This document shows positions 34,798-44,555 of a DNA stretch of 64,000 nt, in pieces (position 1 is the first letter of the stretch; the number at the start of each line of letters is the position of its first letter). Location: positions 1 to 64,000 of the forward strand of contig NZ_FOGY01000002.1 in the NCBI RefSeq assembly GCF_900111345.1, given 5' to 3'. The translations under genes and the position numbers were made by a program. Source of the stretch: Psychrobacillus sp. OK032. Lineage in GTDB: Bacteria; Bacillota; Bacilli; Bacillales_A; Planococcaceae. Below the pieces are notes generated by a model that saw nothing but the letters and a program-made list of their open reading frames with translations, made no database searches and was not told where the DNA came from.

Positions 34798-34836
34798 ATT
34801 CCGAGTGATCAATTATTCACTCGGAATCTTTTTTAA
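34798..34836. terminator. Bidirectional terminator (proC side / rnz)
   Basis: GATTCCGAGTGA-TCAATTAT-TCACTCGGAATC is a 12-bp perfect stem with T-runs on both strands. The last codons of rnz lie inside it. Confidence 0.88.
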
Positions 34837-35760
34837 TTGTCCGTTTGCCCAATCATATTCAGCAAAATCATGCGCTACATAAATCGGAAACTCATAATGT
34901 TCCACTTGAGCGATCATTCCCTTAATATCGGAAGGCATAAACCTGCTACTAATATGATTCACTATTAAGTGCTTTGCATTTGCTTCTTTACATACGTTTG
35001 CAGCGTCTACAATGGTCGAATGCCCATACAAACCAGCAAGGTCAGCCGTTTCTTGATCAAACGTTCCTTCATGCACGATAATATCGGATCCTTTACTTAA
35101 CAAAATAGAGTTCTCGCAAAATTTAGTATCGCCTAAGATTGTTACTTGGAATCCATCTTTTGCTTCCCCTGTTACTTGAATGCTCCTGACGATTCTACCA
35201 TCTGCTAACTCTACGTCATGCCCTTCTTTTAACTGTCTCAACAATGGACCTCTTGGGACACCAAGAGCATCTGTTTTTTCAATCAATAGTTCAGGAGGAA
35301 GTGGTTTTTGCATCACTTTATACCCGAAACAAGGGATTACATGCTCTAGCAATTTTGCTTCGACCAGAAACTGATCATCTTCAAAAATAATCCCTTCTTC
35401 AATTTCGATAAAGTTCAGCGCATATTTAATATGTGTTTTTGATGTAGCAAGTGTCAACTCAATCCACGCCTTAATACCAACCGGACCATAAATCGTCAGT
35501 GGTTCATCCCCACCTAAAAAAGAACGAGAGCCGAGTAAACCAGGCAGTCCGTATATATGATCTCCATGAAGATGCGTGATAAATAACTTCTCTAGTTTAC
35601 GCGGTTTCAGTGTGGTGTGTAGAATTTGATGTTGCGTTGCTTCTCCACAGTCAAACATCCAAAATGTTCCCCGTTCATCGAGTAATTTTAATACGGTGGC
35701 AGTCGTATTACGCTGTTTAGAAGGCATCCCTGCACCAGTACCTAAAAATAATAATTGCAT
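34813..35760 (-). CDS. rnz: Ribonuclease Z (tRNA 3'-processing)
   Basis: A zinc endonuclease that removes the 3' trailer of CCA-less tRNA precursors. 315 residues, as in the Bacillus long-armed form. It starts MQLLFLGTGAGMPSKQRNTT and carries the metal motif H63-L-H65-G-D67-H68 with GDTKF, HEGTF, AxxYGHSTI and VNHISSRF further on. The exosite arm lies at about residues 150-195. ATG 35760 follows GGGGAATAG. Single gene. Confidence 0.97.
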   Translation of the reverse strand: MQLLFLGTGAGMPSKQRNTTATVLKLLDERGTFWMFDCGEATQHQILHTTLKPRKLEKLFITHLHGDHIYGLPGLLGSRSFLGGDEPLTIYGPVGIKAWIELTLATSKTHIKYALNFIEIEEGIIFEDDQFLVEAKLLEHVIPCFGYKVMQKPLPPELLIEKTDALGVPRGPLLRQLKEGHDVELADGRIVRSIQVTGEAKDGFQVTILGDTKFCENSILLSKGSDIIVHEGTFDQETADLAGLYGHSTIVDAANVCKEANAKHLIVNHISSRFMPSDIKGMIAQVEHYEFPIYVAHDFAEYDWANGQLKKIPSE

Positions 35761-35836
35761 CTATTCCCCTGCTTTCGTGTGCATCCAAAAAGTACTTACT
35801 AATGTTAGTATAACATCAGTAGGTACTTTTTAAATG

Positions 35837-38263
35837 TTACAGTATATCCTTGTCTAGTTTTACTCTTTGTAATCGTAAAGCATTTAATACTACCGATACG
35901 GAACTAAATGCCATAGCTGCTCCTGCAACCCATGGAGCCAATAAGCCTACAGCTGCGATTGGTATGCCTAGCGTGTTATAGGCGAAAGCCCAAAAGAGAT
36001 TTTGCTTAATATTTCCCATCGTTTTATGACTCATAATGATTGCATCAGCAATACTATTTAAGTCCCCGCGAATCAATGTAATATCCGCTGCTTCCATTGC
36101 GACATCCGTTCCAGTACCAATTGCCATACCGATATCAGCGACTGCAAGCGCAGGTGCGTCATTAATACCATCTCCGACCATTGCCACCTTCTTACCAGAA
36201 GCCTGAAGCTTTTTCACCTCTTCCGCTTTTCCTTCCGGAAGAACTTCCGCAATCACATGGGCGATTCCAACTTCTTTACCGATTGCAGTTGCAGTACGTT
36301 TATTATCACCTGTCATCATAATGACATCGATATTCATCTCTTTTAATCGTTTTATCGCTTTTTTTGATGTTTCCTTTATCGTATCTGCTACTGCAATTAG
36401 ACCCGCATATTCCCCATCGATACTTGCTAACATGGCCGTTTTCCCATTCGCTTCTAACGTTTCCATCATCGGCAGGATATTTGAAATGTCAATATTGTGT
36501 TGATTCATCAGCTTTCTAGTTCCGACAAGAATATCTTTTTGATCAACGATTGTTTTAACCCCATAACCCGGGACCGCTTCAAATTTTTGTACTTCACGAA
36601 GGGATATTCCCTTATCTTGAATTCCTTGTACAATTGCTGCTGCAAGTGGATGTTCCGATTGTTTTTCCGCTGCTCCAATGAGTGAAAGGAATTCCCCTTC
36701 CAATACTCCTTGAGCTACAATAACATCCGTCAACTCTGGTTTACCATTTGTAACGGTTCCTGTTTTATCTACAATGACCGTGTCAATATGGTGAGTCGTC
36801 TCCAAATGTTCGCCACCTTTAAACAAAATTCCAAACTCCGCGGAACGACCTGATCCAGCCATTATTGAAGTAGGGGTTGCAAGTCCTAATGCGCATGGAC
36901 ATGCAATAACAAGCACTGCAATCAATGCTTCCAGTGCCGGAGTAATCTCTCCTGGCTTGACCCAAATGATCCAAACTAAAAATGTAATTACGGCAATACC
37001 GATGACGATCGGTACAAAGACACCAGAGATTTTGTCAGCGAGTCTTTGAATAGGTGCTTTAGAGCCTTGCGCATCTTCCACCACTTTAATTATTTGAGAA
37101 AGTACAGTGTCTTGTCCAATTTTCGTAGCTTTCATTTTCAGAAAACCATTCTTATTGATCGTAGAACCAAACACAGAATCCCCAATCGTTTTATCGACCG
37201 GAATACTTTCACCTGTTAGCATAGATTCATCTATAGCCGTATTCCCTTCTAACACTTCGCCATCCACAGGTATTTTCTCACCTGGTTTTACTAAAATCGT
37301 ATCCCCAGTAACTACTTCCTCTAGTGGTATTTCTAATTCAGCACCATTTCTAACAACCAACGCTGTTTTAGCCTGAAGCCCCATAAGCTTCTTGATTGCT
37401 TCAGATGAACGCCCTTTTGCTTTTGCTTCAAAAAGTTTTCCTAATATAATAAGTGTAATTAAAACGGCGCTTGTTTCAAAATACAATTGTGCAGCATGAT
37501 GCTCACCTATCGTAACGATTGCTTGATATACACTATAAAAGTAAGCTGCGGATGTGCCCATAACGACTAGTACATCCATATTGGCACTACCATTTCGTAG
37601 GGCTTTATAAGCACTTACATAAAACTGCCAACCAATGATAAATTGGACAGGAGTTGCTAGCGCCATTTGTACCCATGGGTTCATTAATATTTCGGGCATG
37701 TAAATAAAAGAAGTAAATGAAAAATGACCAACCATTGTCCACAATAATGGAAGTGACAAAATCGCAGCGATGATAAATTTTCTTTTTTGCTTTTGTATTG
37801 CCAACTCACGGAAATCTACTGTATCTTTCTCGTTATCCTTGTTAAGTGCTCCGTACCCTAACTTTTCTACACGAGCGATAATATCTCCAACAGAAACTTC
37901 AGAAGGATTGTATTCGATTGTTGCATTCTCCAGTGCCAAGTTGACGTTTGCACTGGATACACCTACCAGTTTGTTTAGCCCTTTTTCAATTCTTGTAGCA
38001 CATGCTGCACAAGTCATTCCTGTAATTGCAATCTCTTTTTTCTCTTTTGCAACCCCGTATCCAAGATCTTGAATTTTCTTCTCAAAGTCTTGTTCACTCA
38101 ACTTTTCAGGATTGTATTTGATTAATGACTTTTCAAGAGCCAGATTGACATTTGCTATCTCTACACCGTCCATTTTAGTTAAACCTTTTTCTATTCTTGC
38201 TGCACAGGCTGCGCAAGTCATCCCTGTAATTTGAAGACTTGCTTCTTTTAGCTCATTGCTCAT
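35837..38263 (-). CDS. copA: Copper(I)-exporting P1B-type ATPase
   Basis: A Cu(I) efflux pump of 808 residues. Two N-terminal heavy-metal-binding domains (GMTCAAC at C17/C20 and C85/C88), eight helices with the CPC metal site ([12 protein letters not shown]), actuator TGES, phosphorylation DKTGTVTNG and [10 protein letters not shown] hinge motif are all intact. ATG 38263 has AGGTGGAG upstream. It is the last gene of csoR-copZ-copA, with an additional CsoR operator right before it, so copper induces it directly. Confidence 0.97.
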   Translation of the reverse strand: MSNELKEASLQITGMTCAACAARIEKGLTKMDGVEIANVNLALEKSLIKYNPEKLSEQDFEKKIQDLGYGVAKEKKEIAITGMTCAACATRIEKGLNKLVGVSSANVNLALENATIEYNPSEVSVGDIIARVEKLGYGALNKDNEKDTVDFRELAIQKQKRKFIIAAILSLPLLWTMVGHFSFTSFIYMPEILMNPWVQMALATPVQFIIGWQFYVSAYKALRNGSANMDVLVVMGTSAAYFYSVYQAIVTIGEHHAAQLYFETSAVLITLIILGKLFEAKAKGRSSEAIKKLMGLQAKTALVVRNGAELEIPLEEVVTGDTILVKPGEKIPVDGEVLEGNTAIDESMLTGESIPVDKTIGDSVFGSTINKNGFLKMKATKIGQDTVLSQIIKVVEDAQGSKAPIQRLADKISGVFVPIVIGIAVITFLVWIIWVKPGEITPALEALIAVLVIACPCALGLATPTSIMAGSGRSAEFGILFKGGEHLETTHHIDTVIVDKTGTVTNGKPELTDVIVAQGVLEGEFLSLIGAAEKQSEHPLAAAIVQGIQDKGISLREVQKFEAVPGYGVKTIVDQKDILVGTRKLMNQHNIDISNILPMMETLEANGKTAMLASIDGEYAGLIAVADTIKETSKKAIKRLKEMNIDVIMMTGDNKRTATAIGKEVGIAHVIAEVLPEGKAEEVKKLQASGKKVAMVGDGINDAPALAVADIGMAIGTGTDVAMEAADITLIRGDLNSIADAIIMSHKTMGNIKQNLFWAFAYNTLGIPIAAVGLLAPWVAGAAMAFSSVSVVLNALRLQRVKLDKDIL

Positions 38264-38282
38264 TTCATCTCCACCTCCCGCA

Positions 38283-38297
38283 TACCGCTATGGGGTA
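38283..38297. promoter_or_regulatory. CsoR operator before copA
   Basis: TACCG-CTATG-GGGTA, one mismatch from the CsoR box TACCC-N5-GGGTA. It lies in the copZ-copA gap. Confidence 0.65.
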
Positions 38298-38343
38298 TGT
38301 TTATATGTAAGAAAGAGAGTGCTAAAACAGCACTCTTACTGAA

Positions 38344-38550
38344 TTATTCGACATTGTATCCTTGATCATCAATCGTTTCTTTAATCTCGCTCAGCGTTAC
38401 TTTCTCGTCATCAAATGAAATATCTACTTTTCCTGATTCTAAGTGAACCTTTACTTGTTCTACACCATTTAGTTGAAAAACGCTACTTTCAACAGCATTC
38501 ACACAATGACCACAGGACATTCCTTGTACGCTCAATGTTATGTTTTCCAT
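38344..38550 (-). CDS. copZ: Copper chaperone CopZ
   Basis: A 68-residue ferredoxin-like HMA domain protein that carries Cu(I) to CopA. The metal loop is GMSCGHC. ATG 38550 follows AAAGGAGATTGTTAAAT; TTG 38559 in the same frame sits next to the binding site. It follows csoR by 16 bases. Confidence 0.95.
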   Translation of the reverse strand: MENITLSVQGMSCGHCVNAVESSVFQLNGVEQVKVHLESGKVDISFDDEKVTLSEIKETIDDQGYNVE

Positions 38551-38566
38551 ATTTAACAATCTCCTT

Positions 38567-38893
38567 TTATTTTCTCATTAATTTTTGTATCGTAATTAAT
38601 AATTCGTCCAGTATTTCATCGTCACCTTCAGCTAATCTATCTACTACACAGCCTTTTAAATGTCCTTGTAAAAGAACTTTTGCTACGCTGTTCAAAGCCG
38701 ATTGAGTTGCGGAAAGCTGGGTAATTATATCGTCACAATAAACGTCTTTATCTACCATTCCTTTTATTCCACGGATTTGACCTTCTATTCGGTTCAACCG
38801 ATTCGTTAAATCTTTTTTTACATGTTCAGGATGGTGACTTTTCCGGCAAGAAATATTAGATGAGACTGTATTATCTTCTGTAATATTGTCCAA
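38567..38893 (-). CDS. csoR: Copper-sensing repressor CsoR
   Basis: A helical DNA-binding repressor of 108 residues that releases its operator on binding Cu(I). The Cys-His-Cys copper site is C53, H78 and C82 (VYCDD, GHLKGC), and the RLNRIEGQIRGI helix is the family signature. A strong CsoR operator lies upstream, so the gene regulates itself. Confidence 0.95.
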   Translation of the reverse strand: MDNITEDNTVSSNISCRKSHHPEHVKKDLTNRLNRIEGQIRGIKGMVDKDVYCDDIITQLSATQSALNSVAKVLLQGHLKGCVVDRLAEGDDEILDELLITIQKLMRK

Positions 38894-38927
38894 GTATCCA
38901 ACCTCCTATCCTATATTCATAATACAG

Positions 38928-38942
38928 TACCCTAGTAGGGTA
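38928..38942. promoter_or_regulatory. CsoR operator of the csoR-copZ-copA operon
   Basis: TACCC-TAGTA-GGGTA, a perfect CsoR box, 35 bases upstream of csoR. Confidence 0.85.
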
Positions 38943-38963
38943 TGTAAAGCAGAATGAATTCGT

Positions 38964-40208
38964 TTATTTTTTTTCATGATCATCGAGAAAATCTTTACTA
39001 AAACTCGTTTTGGATTCTAATGAGGCTTTCTTTTTTACTTTCATTCCCCGTTTAATCGTATCTTTTCCGAACTTAGTTTGTAACTGTTCGACAAGTTTTA
39101 AAATAGGTTCTTCTTTTGCATGCTCTTCAAAGTTAAAGATTGAAAGCTGCTCCACGGATTCTCCTTTATCATATACATTGTTTACCGTAACACCGAGTAA
39201 TCTAATTGGCTCATCTTTCCAAGTTGCATGGAACAATTTTGTCGCAAGCCGGTATATTTCTTTTTCTTCAAAAAGTCGATTCGTCACAGTTTTACTTCTC
39301 GTTTTATTTTTCCAACTGGCATCTCGAATATGAATCGTAATGGAACGTCCCGCCAAGTTTTTGGAATCCAAACGAGATGCTACTTTTTTCGAAAGTAAGC
39401 GTAATACTTTTTCAATTTCCTCCACATCCGTTACATCATATGGTAGTGTTGTTGAGTTCCCAACACTTTTCGTATCGAAAACCGATTCAGGGTCGACTGC
39501 CCGATTGTCGATGCCATTTGCACGCTCGGAAAGTCGAACTCCTATTTTCCCAAGCTTTTCTTTTAGAAGACTAGGAGCGGCATTTGCTAAGTCTCCAATT
39601 GTATGAATACCAAATTCAGCAAACTTTTTGGATGTACTCTCGCCTACACCATGCATTTCAATAACGGGAAGCGGCCAAAGTTTTTCCGCTACCTCTCGTT
39701 TACGCAAGACCGTAATGCCCATAGGTTTCTTCATATTCGATGCGGTTTTTGCTAAAAATTTATTCGGAGCGATTCCAATAGAACTCGGTAAATCCAACTC
39801 CCGAATAATTCGCTGTTGAATAGATTCTGCAAACGCAACTGCATCTAGTCCCATTTCTACATCACTCACGTCCATATATCCTTCGTCAATCGACACCGGT
39901 TCCACAAGCGGCGTATATGAACGCAATATATCAAACATTGCTTTCGATGCAGCTCGGTATCGTTCAAAGTTTGGTGGCAATAAGATTAACTCCGGACATT
40001 TTCTCTTAGCTTCCCAAACAGACATTGTCGTATACACACCTTTAGCACGAGCCTCGTATGAACAAGTGACTAAAATTCCTCGTCTTTGTTTCGGATCACC
40101 GGCAACTGCAATCGCTTTCCCTTTCAGTGAAGGATCGTGCGCTTGCTCGACAGAAGCATAAAAACTATTCATATCTAGGTGAAATATTATTCTTGCTTTA
40201 CGCTCCAC
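38964..40208 (-). CDS. dinB: DNA polymerase IV (Y-family)
   Basis: An error-prone translesion polymerase of 414 residues. Catalytic motifs: HLDMNSFYASVEQA (first Asp) and EPVSIDEGYMDVS (SIDE), then the finger GIAPNKFLAKTASNMKKP, HhH region (VGESTSKKFAEFGIHTIGDL) and little-finger domain. I chose GTG 40208, behind GGAGGTGAGG; the frame also contains GTG 40223. Near its end, KKASLESKTSFSKDFL resembles the beta-clamp-binding tail region. No SOS box is evident upstream. Confidence 0.95.
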   Translation of the reverse strand: MERKARIIFHLDMNSFYASVEQAHDPSLKGKAIAVAGDPKQRRGILVTCSYEARAKGVYTTMSVWEAKRKCPELILLPPNFERYRAASKAMFDILRSYTPLVEPVSIDEGYMDVSDVEMGLDAVAFAESIQQRIIRELDLPSSIGIAPNKFLAKTASNMKKPMGITVLRKREVAEKLWPLPVIEMHGVGESTSKKFAEFGIHTIGDLANAAPSLLKEKLGKIGVRLSERANGIDNRAVDPESVFDTKSVGNSTTLPYDVTDVEEIEKVLRLLSKKVASRLDSKNLAGRSITIHIRDASWKNKTRSKTVTNRLFEEKEIYRLATKLFHATWKDEPIRLLGVTVNNVYDKGESVEQLSIFNFEEHAKEEPILKLVEQLQTKFGKDTIKRGMKVKKKASLESKTSFSKDFLDDHEKK

Positions 40209-40368
40209 GTACCTCACCTCCACTTTGTATTACTCTATTATAGCAATTTTAGTGGTATTTGAGTTATGAAGGGATATGATGTTCCGCTCGAAGTTTACTT
40301 GAATTGCATGCGGTTGCTTTCAGTTGGTTGCCCTCTGCTACTGTTTTTCAATTTTTACACAAAAAAAA

Positions 40369-40388
40369 GGTAGCTTTTAAAAGCTACC
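40369..40388 (-). terminator. Terminator of cheW
   Basis: GGTAGCTTTTAAAAGCTACC palindrome followed by TTTTTTTTG on the minus strand; the cheW stop codon lies in its centre. Confidence 0.85.
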
Positions 40389-40862
40389 TAATTCTTCTTT
40401 CTTCACATTTTCTAAATAAGACTGGATATCTTTAATTCCTTCCAATGAACGAACTAAAATAGACGGATCGACTATTGTAATCATACGGTTTTCTAAATTC
40501 GCGACCGCAGTAAAGTATTGCGTCTTCGTATAATTTACTAATCCAATTTGCTTTAAGTCTTCCGATGCAATATCAAGAATTTCCTTTGCTTCTTTTACCA
40601 AAATTCCGATTGACATATCTTGCGTATGCATCGTTACTACTCGGGCGTTCTCAAAGTTTAAACCACTTCGATAATACAAGATTTCCTCAAAGTCGATAAT
40701 TGGAACGAGTTCACCACGGATTTTCATTAGTCCGATTAAATAATTCGGTAAATGTGGGATTGGGTTGACTTGTTCTAATTTTTCGATCGATATGACATGT
40801 TCAATAGGAACCGCATATTCTTCATTTCCACATTGAAAAACAACTACTTTTTCACTAGACAA
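40377..40862 (-). CDS. CheW-like chemotaxis coupling protein
   Basis: A single CheW domain of 161 residues: VVFQCGNEEYAVPIEHVISI, IPHLPNYLIGLMKIRGELVP (NxRG region as KIRGE), VVTMHTQDMSIGILV and ITIVDPSIL. CheW links receptors to CheA. TTG 40862 is used, behind AGGAGGCGC. No other chemotaxis gene lies nearby, so it is a stand-alone CheW; B. subtilis CheV-like receivers are not fused here. Confidence 0.9.
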   Translation of the reverse strand: MSSEKVVVFQCGNEEYAVPIEHVISIEKLEQVNPIPHLPNYLIGLMKIRGELVPIIDFEEILYYRSGLNFENARVVTMHTQDMSIGILVKEAKEILDIASEDLKQIGLVNYTKTQYFTAVANLENRMITIVDPSILVRSLEGIKDIQSYLENVKKEELGSF

Positions 40863-40884
40863 TAAACAGCGCCTCCTAAATACG

Positions 40885-41997
40885 TTATTCTGCTGCTACT
40901 TTTACAATTTCTACAAGTAAATCAGCCAATTTTTCTAGCTCTACTACGGGCATGCGTTCATTTGTCGTATGAATTTCCTCATAGCCAACAGATAATATAA
41001 CCGTTGGAATACCAAATCCAGCAATGACATTTGCATCACTGCCTCCGCCACTTCTTTTTATATCGGCAGTTCGACCGATTTTTTCAACTGCTTTTTTCGC
41101 TACCTGTACGACTTCGTGGTCGTCTTCAAAATGGAAGCCAGGATACATCAATTCTGTTTCCGTTCTAGCTGTACCACCTAGTTTTTCCGCAATTTCTGCG
41201 AAAGTAGCTACCATATGTGCTACTTGTGCATCTAATTTTTCTTTATTGATCGAACGTGCTTCAGATAAGATATGCACTTCATCGCACACAATATTAGTTG
41301 CTTGTCCACCTTCAAAGCGTCCGATATTTGCAGTCGTCTCCGCGTCGATACGACCTAGTTTCATCGCAGAAATTGCTTTAGATGCTAATGTAATAGCAGA
41401 AATTCCTTTTTCAGGTGCAACACCTGCATGTGCTGTTTTCCCAGTAATTGTGGTCCACAGTTTGGACTGGAACGGAGCTGCAGTAACGATCCCACCAACG
41501 GGACCATCGCTATCAATCGCATAGCCGTATTTAGCTGTAAGTAGTGAAGGATCCATTTCTTTCGCACCAACTAAACCACTTTCTTCCCCAGCTGTAATGA
41601 CGACTTGGATATCACCGTGCGGGACATTCTGTTCGTTCAAACGACGAATGGCTTCAAATAATGCAGCAATACCTGCTTTATCATCCGCTCCTAAAATAGT
41701 CGTACCGTCCGAATAGATATAACCATCTTCTTTTAAAATAGGTTGGATCCCTTTTCCAGGAACAACTGTATCCATATGAACAGTGAAATAAATCGCATCT
41801 GCATCTGCTTTAGTTCCTTTTAAAGTTGCTATTAAATTACCTGCACCATGTCCAGTTCGCTCTGCAGAATCGTCTTCGATAACCGAAAAACCTAATTGCT
41901 CTAATTTATTCTTTAAAATCGGTGCGATTACTTCCTCATGCTTCGTTTCGGAATCTATTTTTACTAATTCAAAAAATTCTTCTACTAATCCGTTCAT
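40885..41997 (-). CDS. M20-family peptidase (tripeptidase T-like, YqjE)
   Basis: A zinc aminopeptidase of the PepT/YqjE group, 370 residues. Metal motifs: FTVHMDTVVPG (HMD), LGADDKAGIAA, ITAGEESGLVGA (catalytic Glu pair) and SGGGSDANVIAGFGIPTVIL (DAN). The dimerisation domain is at about 175-285. ATG 41997 follows AAAGGAGTCTTCATAAG. It lies directly downstream of the carboxylase gene on the same strand, as yqjE follows yqjD in B. subtilis. Confidence 0.92.
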   Translation of the reverse strand: MNGLVEEFFELVKIDSETKHEEVIAPILKNKLEQLGFSVIEDDSAERTGHGAGNLIATLKGTKADADAIYFTVHMDTVVPGKGIQPILKEDGYIYSDGTTILGADDKAGIAALFEAIRRLNEQNVPHGDIQVVITAGEESGLVGAKEMDPSLLTAKYGYAIDSDGPVGGIVTAAPFQSKLWTTITGKTAHAGVAPEKGISAITLASKAISAMKLGRIDAETTANIGRFEGGQATNIVCDEVHILSEARSINKEKLDAQVAHMVATFAEIAEKLGGTARTETELMYPGFHFEDDHEVVQVAKKAVEKIGRTADIKRSGGGSDANVIAGFGIPTVILSVGYEEIHTTNERMPVVELEKLADLLVEIVKVAAE

Positions 41998-42013
41998 CTT
42001 ATGAAGACTCCTT

Positions 42014-43561
42014 TTACAATGGAATATTTCCATGTTTTTTATTTGGTCTTGTTTCTTTCTTGTTGCGCATCATATCTAATGCTTGTATTAACTTAATACG
42101 TGTTTCACGAGGATCGATTACATCATCTACCATCCCCATCGAAGCTGCTACATAAGGGTTTGCAAATTTTTCACGGTATTCTTCTATTTTCTCCGCTCGT
42201 ACTTTTTCAGGATTATCGCTATTTGCAATTTCTCGTGCAAAAATAATATTCGCAGCACCTTGAGGTCCCATTACGGCAATTTCGGCATTTGGCCATGCGA
42301 ATACTACGTCAGCTCCGATTGATTTTGAGTTCAGTGCTACATATGCACCACCATATGCTTTCCGTAAAATAACCGTCATTTTAGGAACAGTAGCTTCTGA
42401 ATAGGCAAACAAGATCTTTGCCCCATGACGAATAATACCCCCATGTTCTTGTTTAATACCTGGGAAGAAGCCCGTCACGTCTTCAAATGTAATAATCGGT
42501 ATATTAAAGGCGTCACAAAAACGGATAAAACGAGCTGCTTTATCACTTGAGTCGATATCCAGTCCACCGGCCATCACCTTAGGCTGATTACAAACAAGTC
42601 CAACGACTTCACCTTTAATACGCGCTAAACCAATGACAATGTTTCTAGCAAATTCTTTTTGTACTTCTAAGAAAGAATCCGCATCGACTACTTGCTCAAT
42701 CACTTTGCGAATATCGTAAGGACGAACAGCTTCAAATGGTACAATGTCCGCTAAATCTGGACGGTCATCATTTTCCGCAACTACATTTGCAATTTCCGGT
42801 TTTTCTTCAAAGTTTTGAGGTAAATAGCTCAGAAGTAAACGTACACTCTCTAACACTTCTTCCTCCGTTTTGCCACGGAAATGGGCGTTCCCACTAATGG
42901 TGTTATGTACTTTAGATCCACCTAAGTCTTCCGCGGAAATCTTTTCACCAGTTACGGTTTCAATCACTTTCGGTCCTGTGATAAACATTTGACTTGTCTC
43001 ATCTGTCATAAAAACGAAATCTGTAATAGCAGGTGAATAAACCGCCCCACCAGCACACGGTCCTAAAATAACCGAAATTTGTGGAATAACCCCAGAGTAG
43101 ATCGCATTGCGATAAAAAATTTGTCCGTATCCATCAAGTGACACTACACCTTCTTGAATACGAGCCCCACCTGAATCGTTTAGTCCAATAAACGGCGCAC
43201 CATTTTTTGCAGCTAAATCCATGACATTTGCTATTTTTAGCGCGTGCATTTCTCCTAGAGCTCCACCAAACACCGTAAAATCCTGTGAGAATAAATAAAT
43301 AGGTCGACCATTTACTTTTCCATATCCGGTTACTACACCGTCACCAGGTCCTTCTTGCTTGTCCATCCCAAAGTCAACTGTACGATGCTGGATAAACGGA
43401 TTTAACTCTACAAAAGAATCCTTATCTACGAGCAATGCTATTCGCTCTCGAGCAGTAAGCTTTCCTTTTTCATGTTGCTTTTCAATACGCTCATCTCCGC
43501 CACCTAATTCGATTTTGCGCTTACGATCATATAAATCATTGATTTTCTCATAAATATCCAT
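42014..43561 (-). CDS. Acyl-CoA (propionyl/methylmalonyl) carboxylase, carboxyltransferase beta subunit (YqjD)
   Basis: Transfers a carboxyl group to propionyl-CoA (or decarboxylates methylmalonyl-CoA). 515 residues with two crotonase-like halves: FSQDFTVFGGALGEMHALKI, NDSGGARIQEGV, GPCAGGAVYSPA, then DVTGFFPGIKQEHGGIIRHG, KAYGGAYVALNSK and GPQGAANIIF. ATG 43561 follows GGGGGAGCG. No biotin carboxylase or biotin carrier gene is in the window, so those subunits must be encoded elsewhere. With epimerase and mutase genes nearby it completes a propionyl-CoA to succinyl-CoA route. Confidence 0.93.
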   Translation of the reverse strand: MDIYEKINDLYDRKRKIELGGGDERIEKQHEKGKLTARERIALLVDKDSFVELNPFIQHRTVDFGMDKQEGPGDGVVTGYGKVNGRPIYLFSQDFTVFGGALGEMHALKIANVMDLAAKNGAPFIGLNDSGGARIQEGVVSLDGYGQIFYRNAIYSGVIPQISVILGPCAGGAVYSPAITDFVFMTDETSQMFITGPKVIETVTGEKISAEDLGGSKVHNTISGNAHFRGKTEEEVLESVRLLLSYLPQNFEEKPEIANVVAENDDRPDLADIVPFEAVRPYDIRKVIEQVVDADSFLEVQKEFARNIVIGLARIKGEVVGLVCNQPKVMAGGLDIDSSDKAARFIRFCDAFNIPIITFEDVTGFFPGIKQEHGGIIRHGAKILFAYSEATVPKMTVILRKAYGGAYVALNSKSIGADVVFAWPNAEIAVMGPQGAANIIFAREIANSDNPEKVRAEKIEEYREKFANPYVAASMGMVDDVIDPRETRIKLIQALDMMRNKKETRPNKKHGNIPL

Positions 43562-43565
43562 TTGT

Positions 43566-43976
43566 TTACTTCGCTCCCCCTGATTTATCACAAAGTTCAT
43601 ATAAAACGCCTCCGGATGCTTTCGGATGAATAAATGCTACTTGTGCACCACCAGCCCCAACTTTTGGCGTTTCTTGAATGAGCTTTACCCCTTTTTCTTT
43701 TAGCTCATTTAAACGTTCTTGAATATTTGTTACACCAAAGGCAACATGATGGATGCCTTCTCCTTTTTTTTCAATGAAAGAATGAACCGCACTCGATTCA
43801 TCGATAGGTTCAAGTAATTCCAGTTTTACATTTCCACTATCGATAAAAGCAACTCGCACCTTTTCTGAAGCAACTTCTTCAATATTTAATAGTTTTAAAC
43901 CTAGTGTTTCCGTGTAATATGGAAGCGACTCTTCTATACTTTTTACTGCAATCCCAATATGATCGACCTTTTCCAT
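43566..43976 (-). CDS. mce: Methylmalonyl-CoA epimerase
   Basis: Interconverts (R)- and (S)-methylmalonyl-CoA. 136 residues in the vicinal-oxygen-chelate fold: VDHIGIAVKSIEESLPYYTE (metal His), VKLELLEPIDESS (Glu), KGEGIHHVAFGV (His) and GGVLYELCDK (Glu). ATG 43976 follows AAGGGGTGTATAAGG. It is the first gene of the epimerase-carboxylase-peptidase row, with four-base spacing to the carboxylase start. Confidence 0.94.
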   Translation of the reverse strand: MEKVDHIGIAVKSIEESLPYYTETLGLKLLNIEEVASEKVRVAFIDSGNVKLELLEPIDESSAVHSFIEKKGEGIHHVAFGVTNIQERLNELKEKGVKLIQETPKVGAGGAQVAFIHPKASGGVLYELCDKSGGAK

Positions 43977-44103
43977 CCTTATACACCCCTTACTGTTTGA
44001 CTATTCTCTATTCTATTGTACAGATTTCTAAAATAATTGGCTACCTCTTGTGATTTTTTTCGTTTTTGTTAAACTAGTAGTACATACTAAAGGAGAGAAT
44101 TTC

Positions 44104-44202
44104 ATGGGCAATCAAAAATTCCGTAAAATTGTTGTTTATCTAATGATTTTTGTAATGATAATGTCTTCATTATTATTTGGATTAAGCTTCGTCTTACAAT
44201 AA
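44104..44202 (+). CDS. prli42: Stressosome-associated membrane miniprotein Prli42
   Basis: A 32-residue single-helix protein: MGNQKFRKIVVYLMIFVMIM then SSLLFGLSFVLQ. The basic start (xNxKxRKIVVYLM) and one transmembrane segment match Prli42, which anchors the stressosome to the membrane in Listeria and relatives. ATG 44104 has a strong AAAGGAGAGAATTTC. A terminator follows directly, so it is its own transcription unit. Confidence 0.85.
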   Translation: MGNQKFRKIVVYLMIFVMIMSSLLFGLSFVLQ

Positions 44203-44209
44203 TGGATAA

Positions 44210-44247
44210 AAAACAGCGGAAGCTATTATGCTTCCGCTGTTTTTTTG
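44210..44247 (+). terminator. Terminator of prli42
   Basis: AACAGCGGAAGC-TATTAT-GCTTCCGCTGTT followed by TTTTTTG. Confidence 0.9.
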
Positions 44248-44512
44248 TTGATTAGAAAATCAATCTTTACTCAATTGATAGATTTGCAAACACTATTTTA
44301 ATTCCAAATACTAAACATCATATATCCATAGAATGTGCCTACTAAGAAACAGATGTTTCAATCATAAAAAATAACATAGAAAATAACATAGAAAATAATG
44401 ACGATGTAAACCCAATAGATTTTAATTAAGTTGAAAAACACTATTTTTTATAGTAGATGATTTTATCTAAAATTATCAATAAAAACCAATCTAAAATACC
44501 CATCAATATAAA
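44248..44512. other. AT-rich intergenic region
   Basis: No coding signal. Contains a short tandem repeat (AAAATAACATAG twice near 44365-44395). Nothing else seen. Confidence 0.5.
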
Positions 44513-44552
44513 AAAACAGCGGAAGCAAATACATGACTTCCGCTGTTTTTTA
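44513..44552 (-). terminator. Terminator of the meaB/bacilliredoxin row
   Basis: AACAGCGGAAG...CTTCCGCTGTT with T-runs on both strands; the same 11-base stem as the prli42 terminator 300 bases away. Confidence 0.88.
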
Positions 44553-44555
44553 TTT

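Noticed and set aside
41024-41524. 166-codon plus-strand frame opposite the M20 peptidase
   Set aside because: Antisense shadow of a gene with intact catalytic motifs; no binding site or family resemblance.
44365-44395. Tandem AAAATAACATAG repeats, considered as a CRISPR or iteron-like array
   Set aside because: Only two to three short AT-rich units without spacers or neighbouring genes of that kind.
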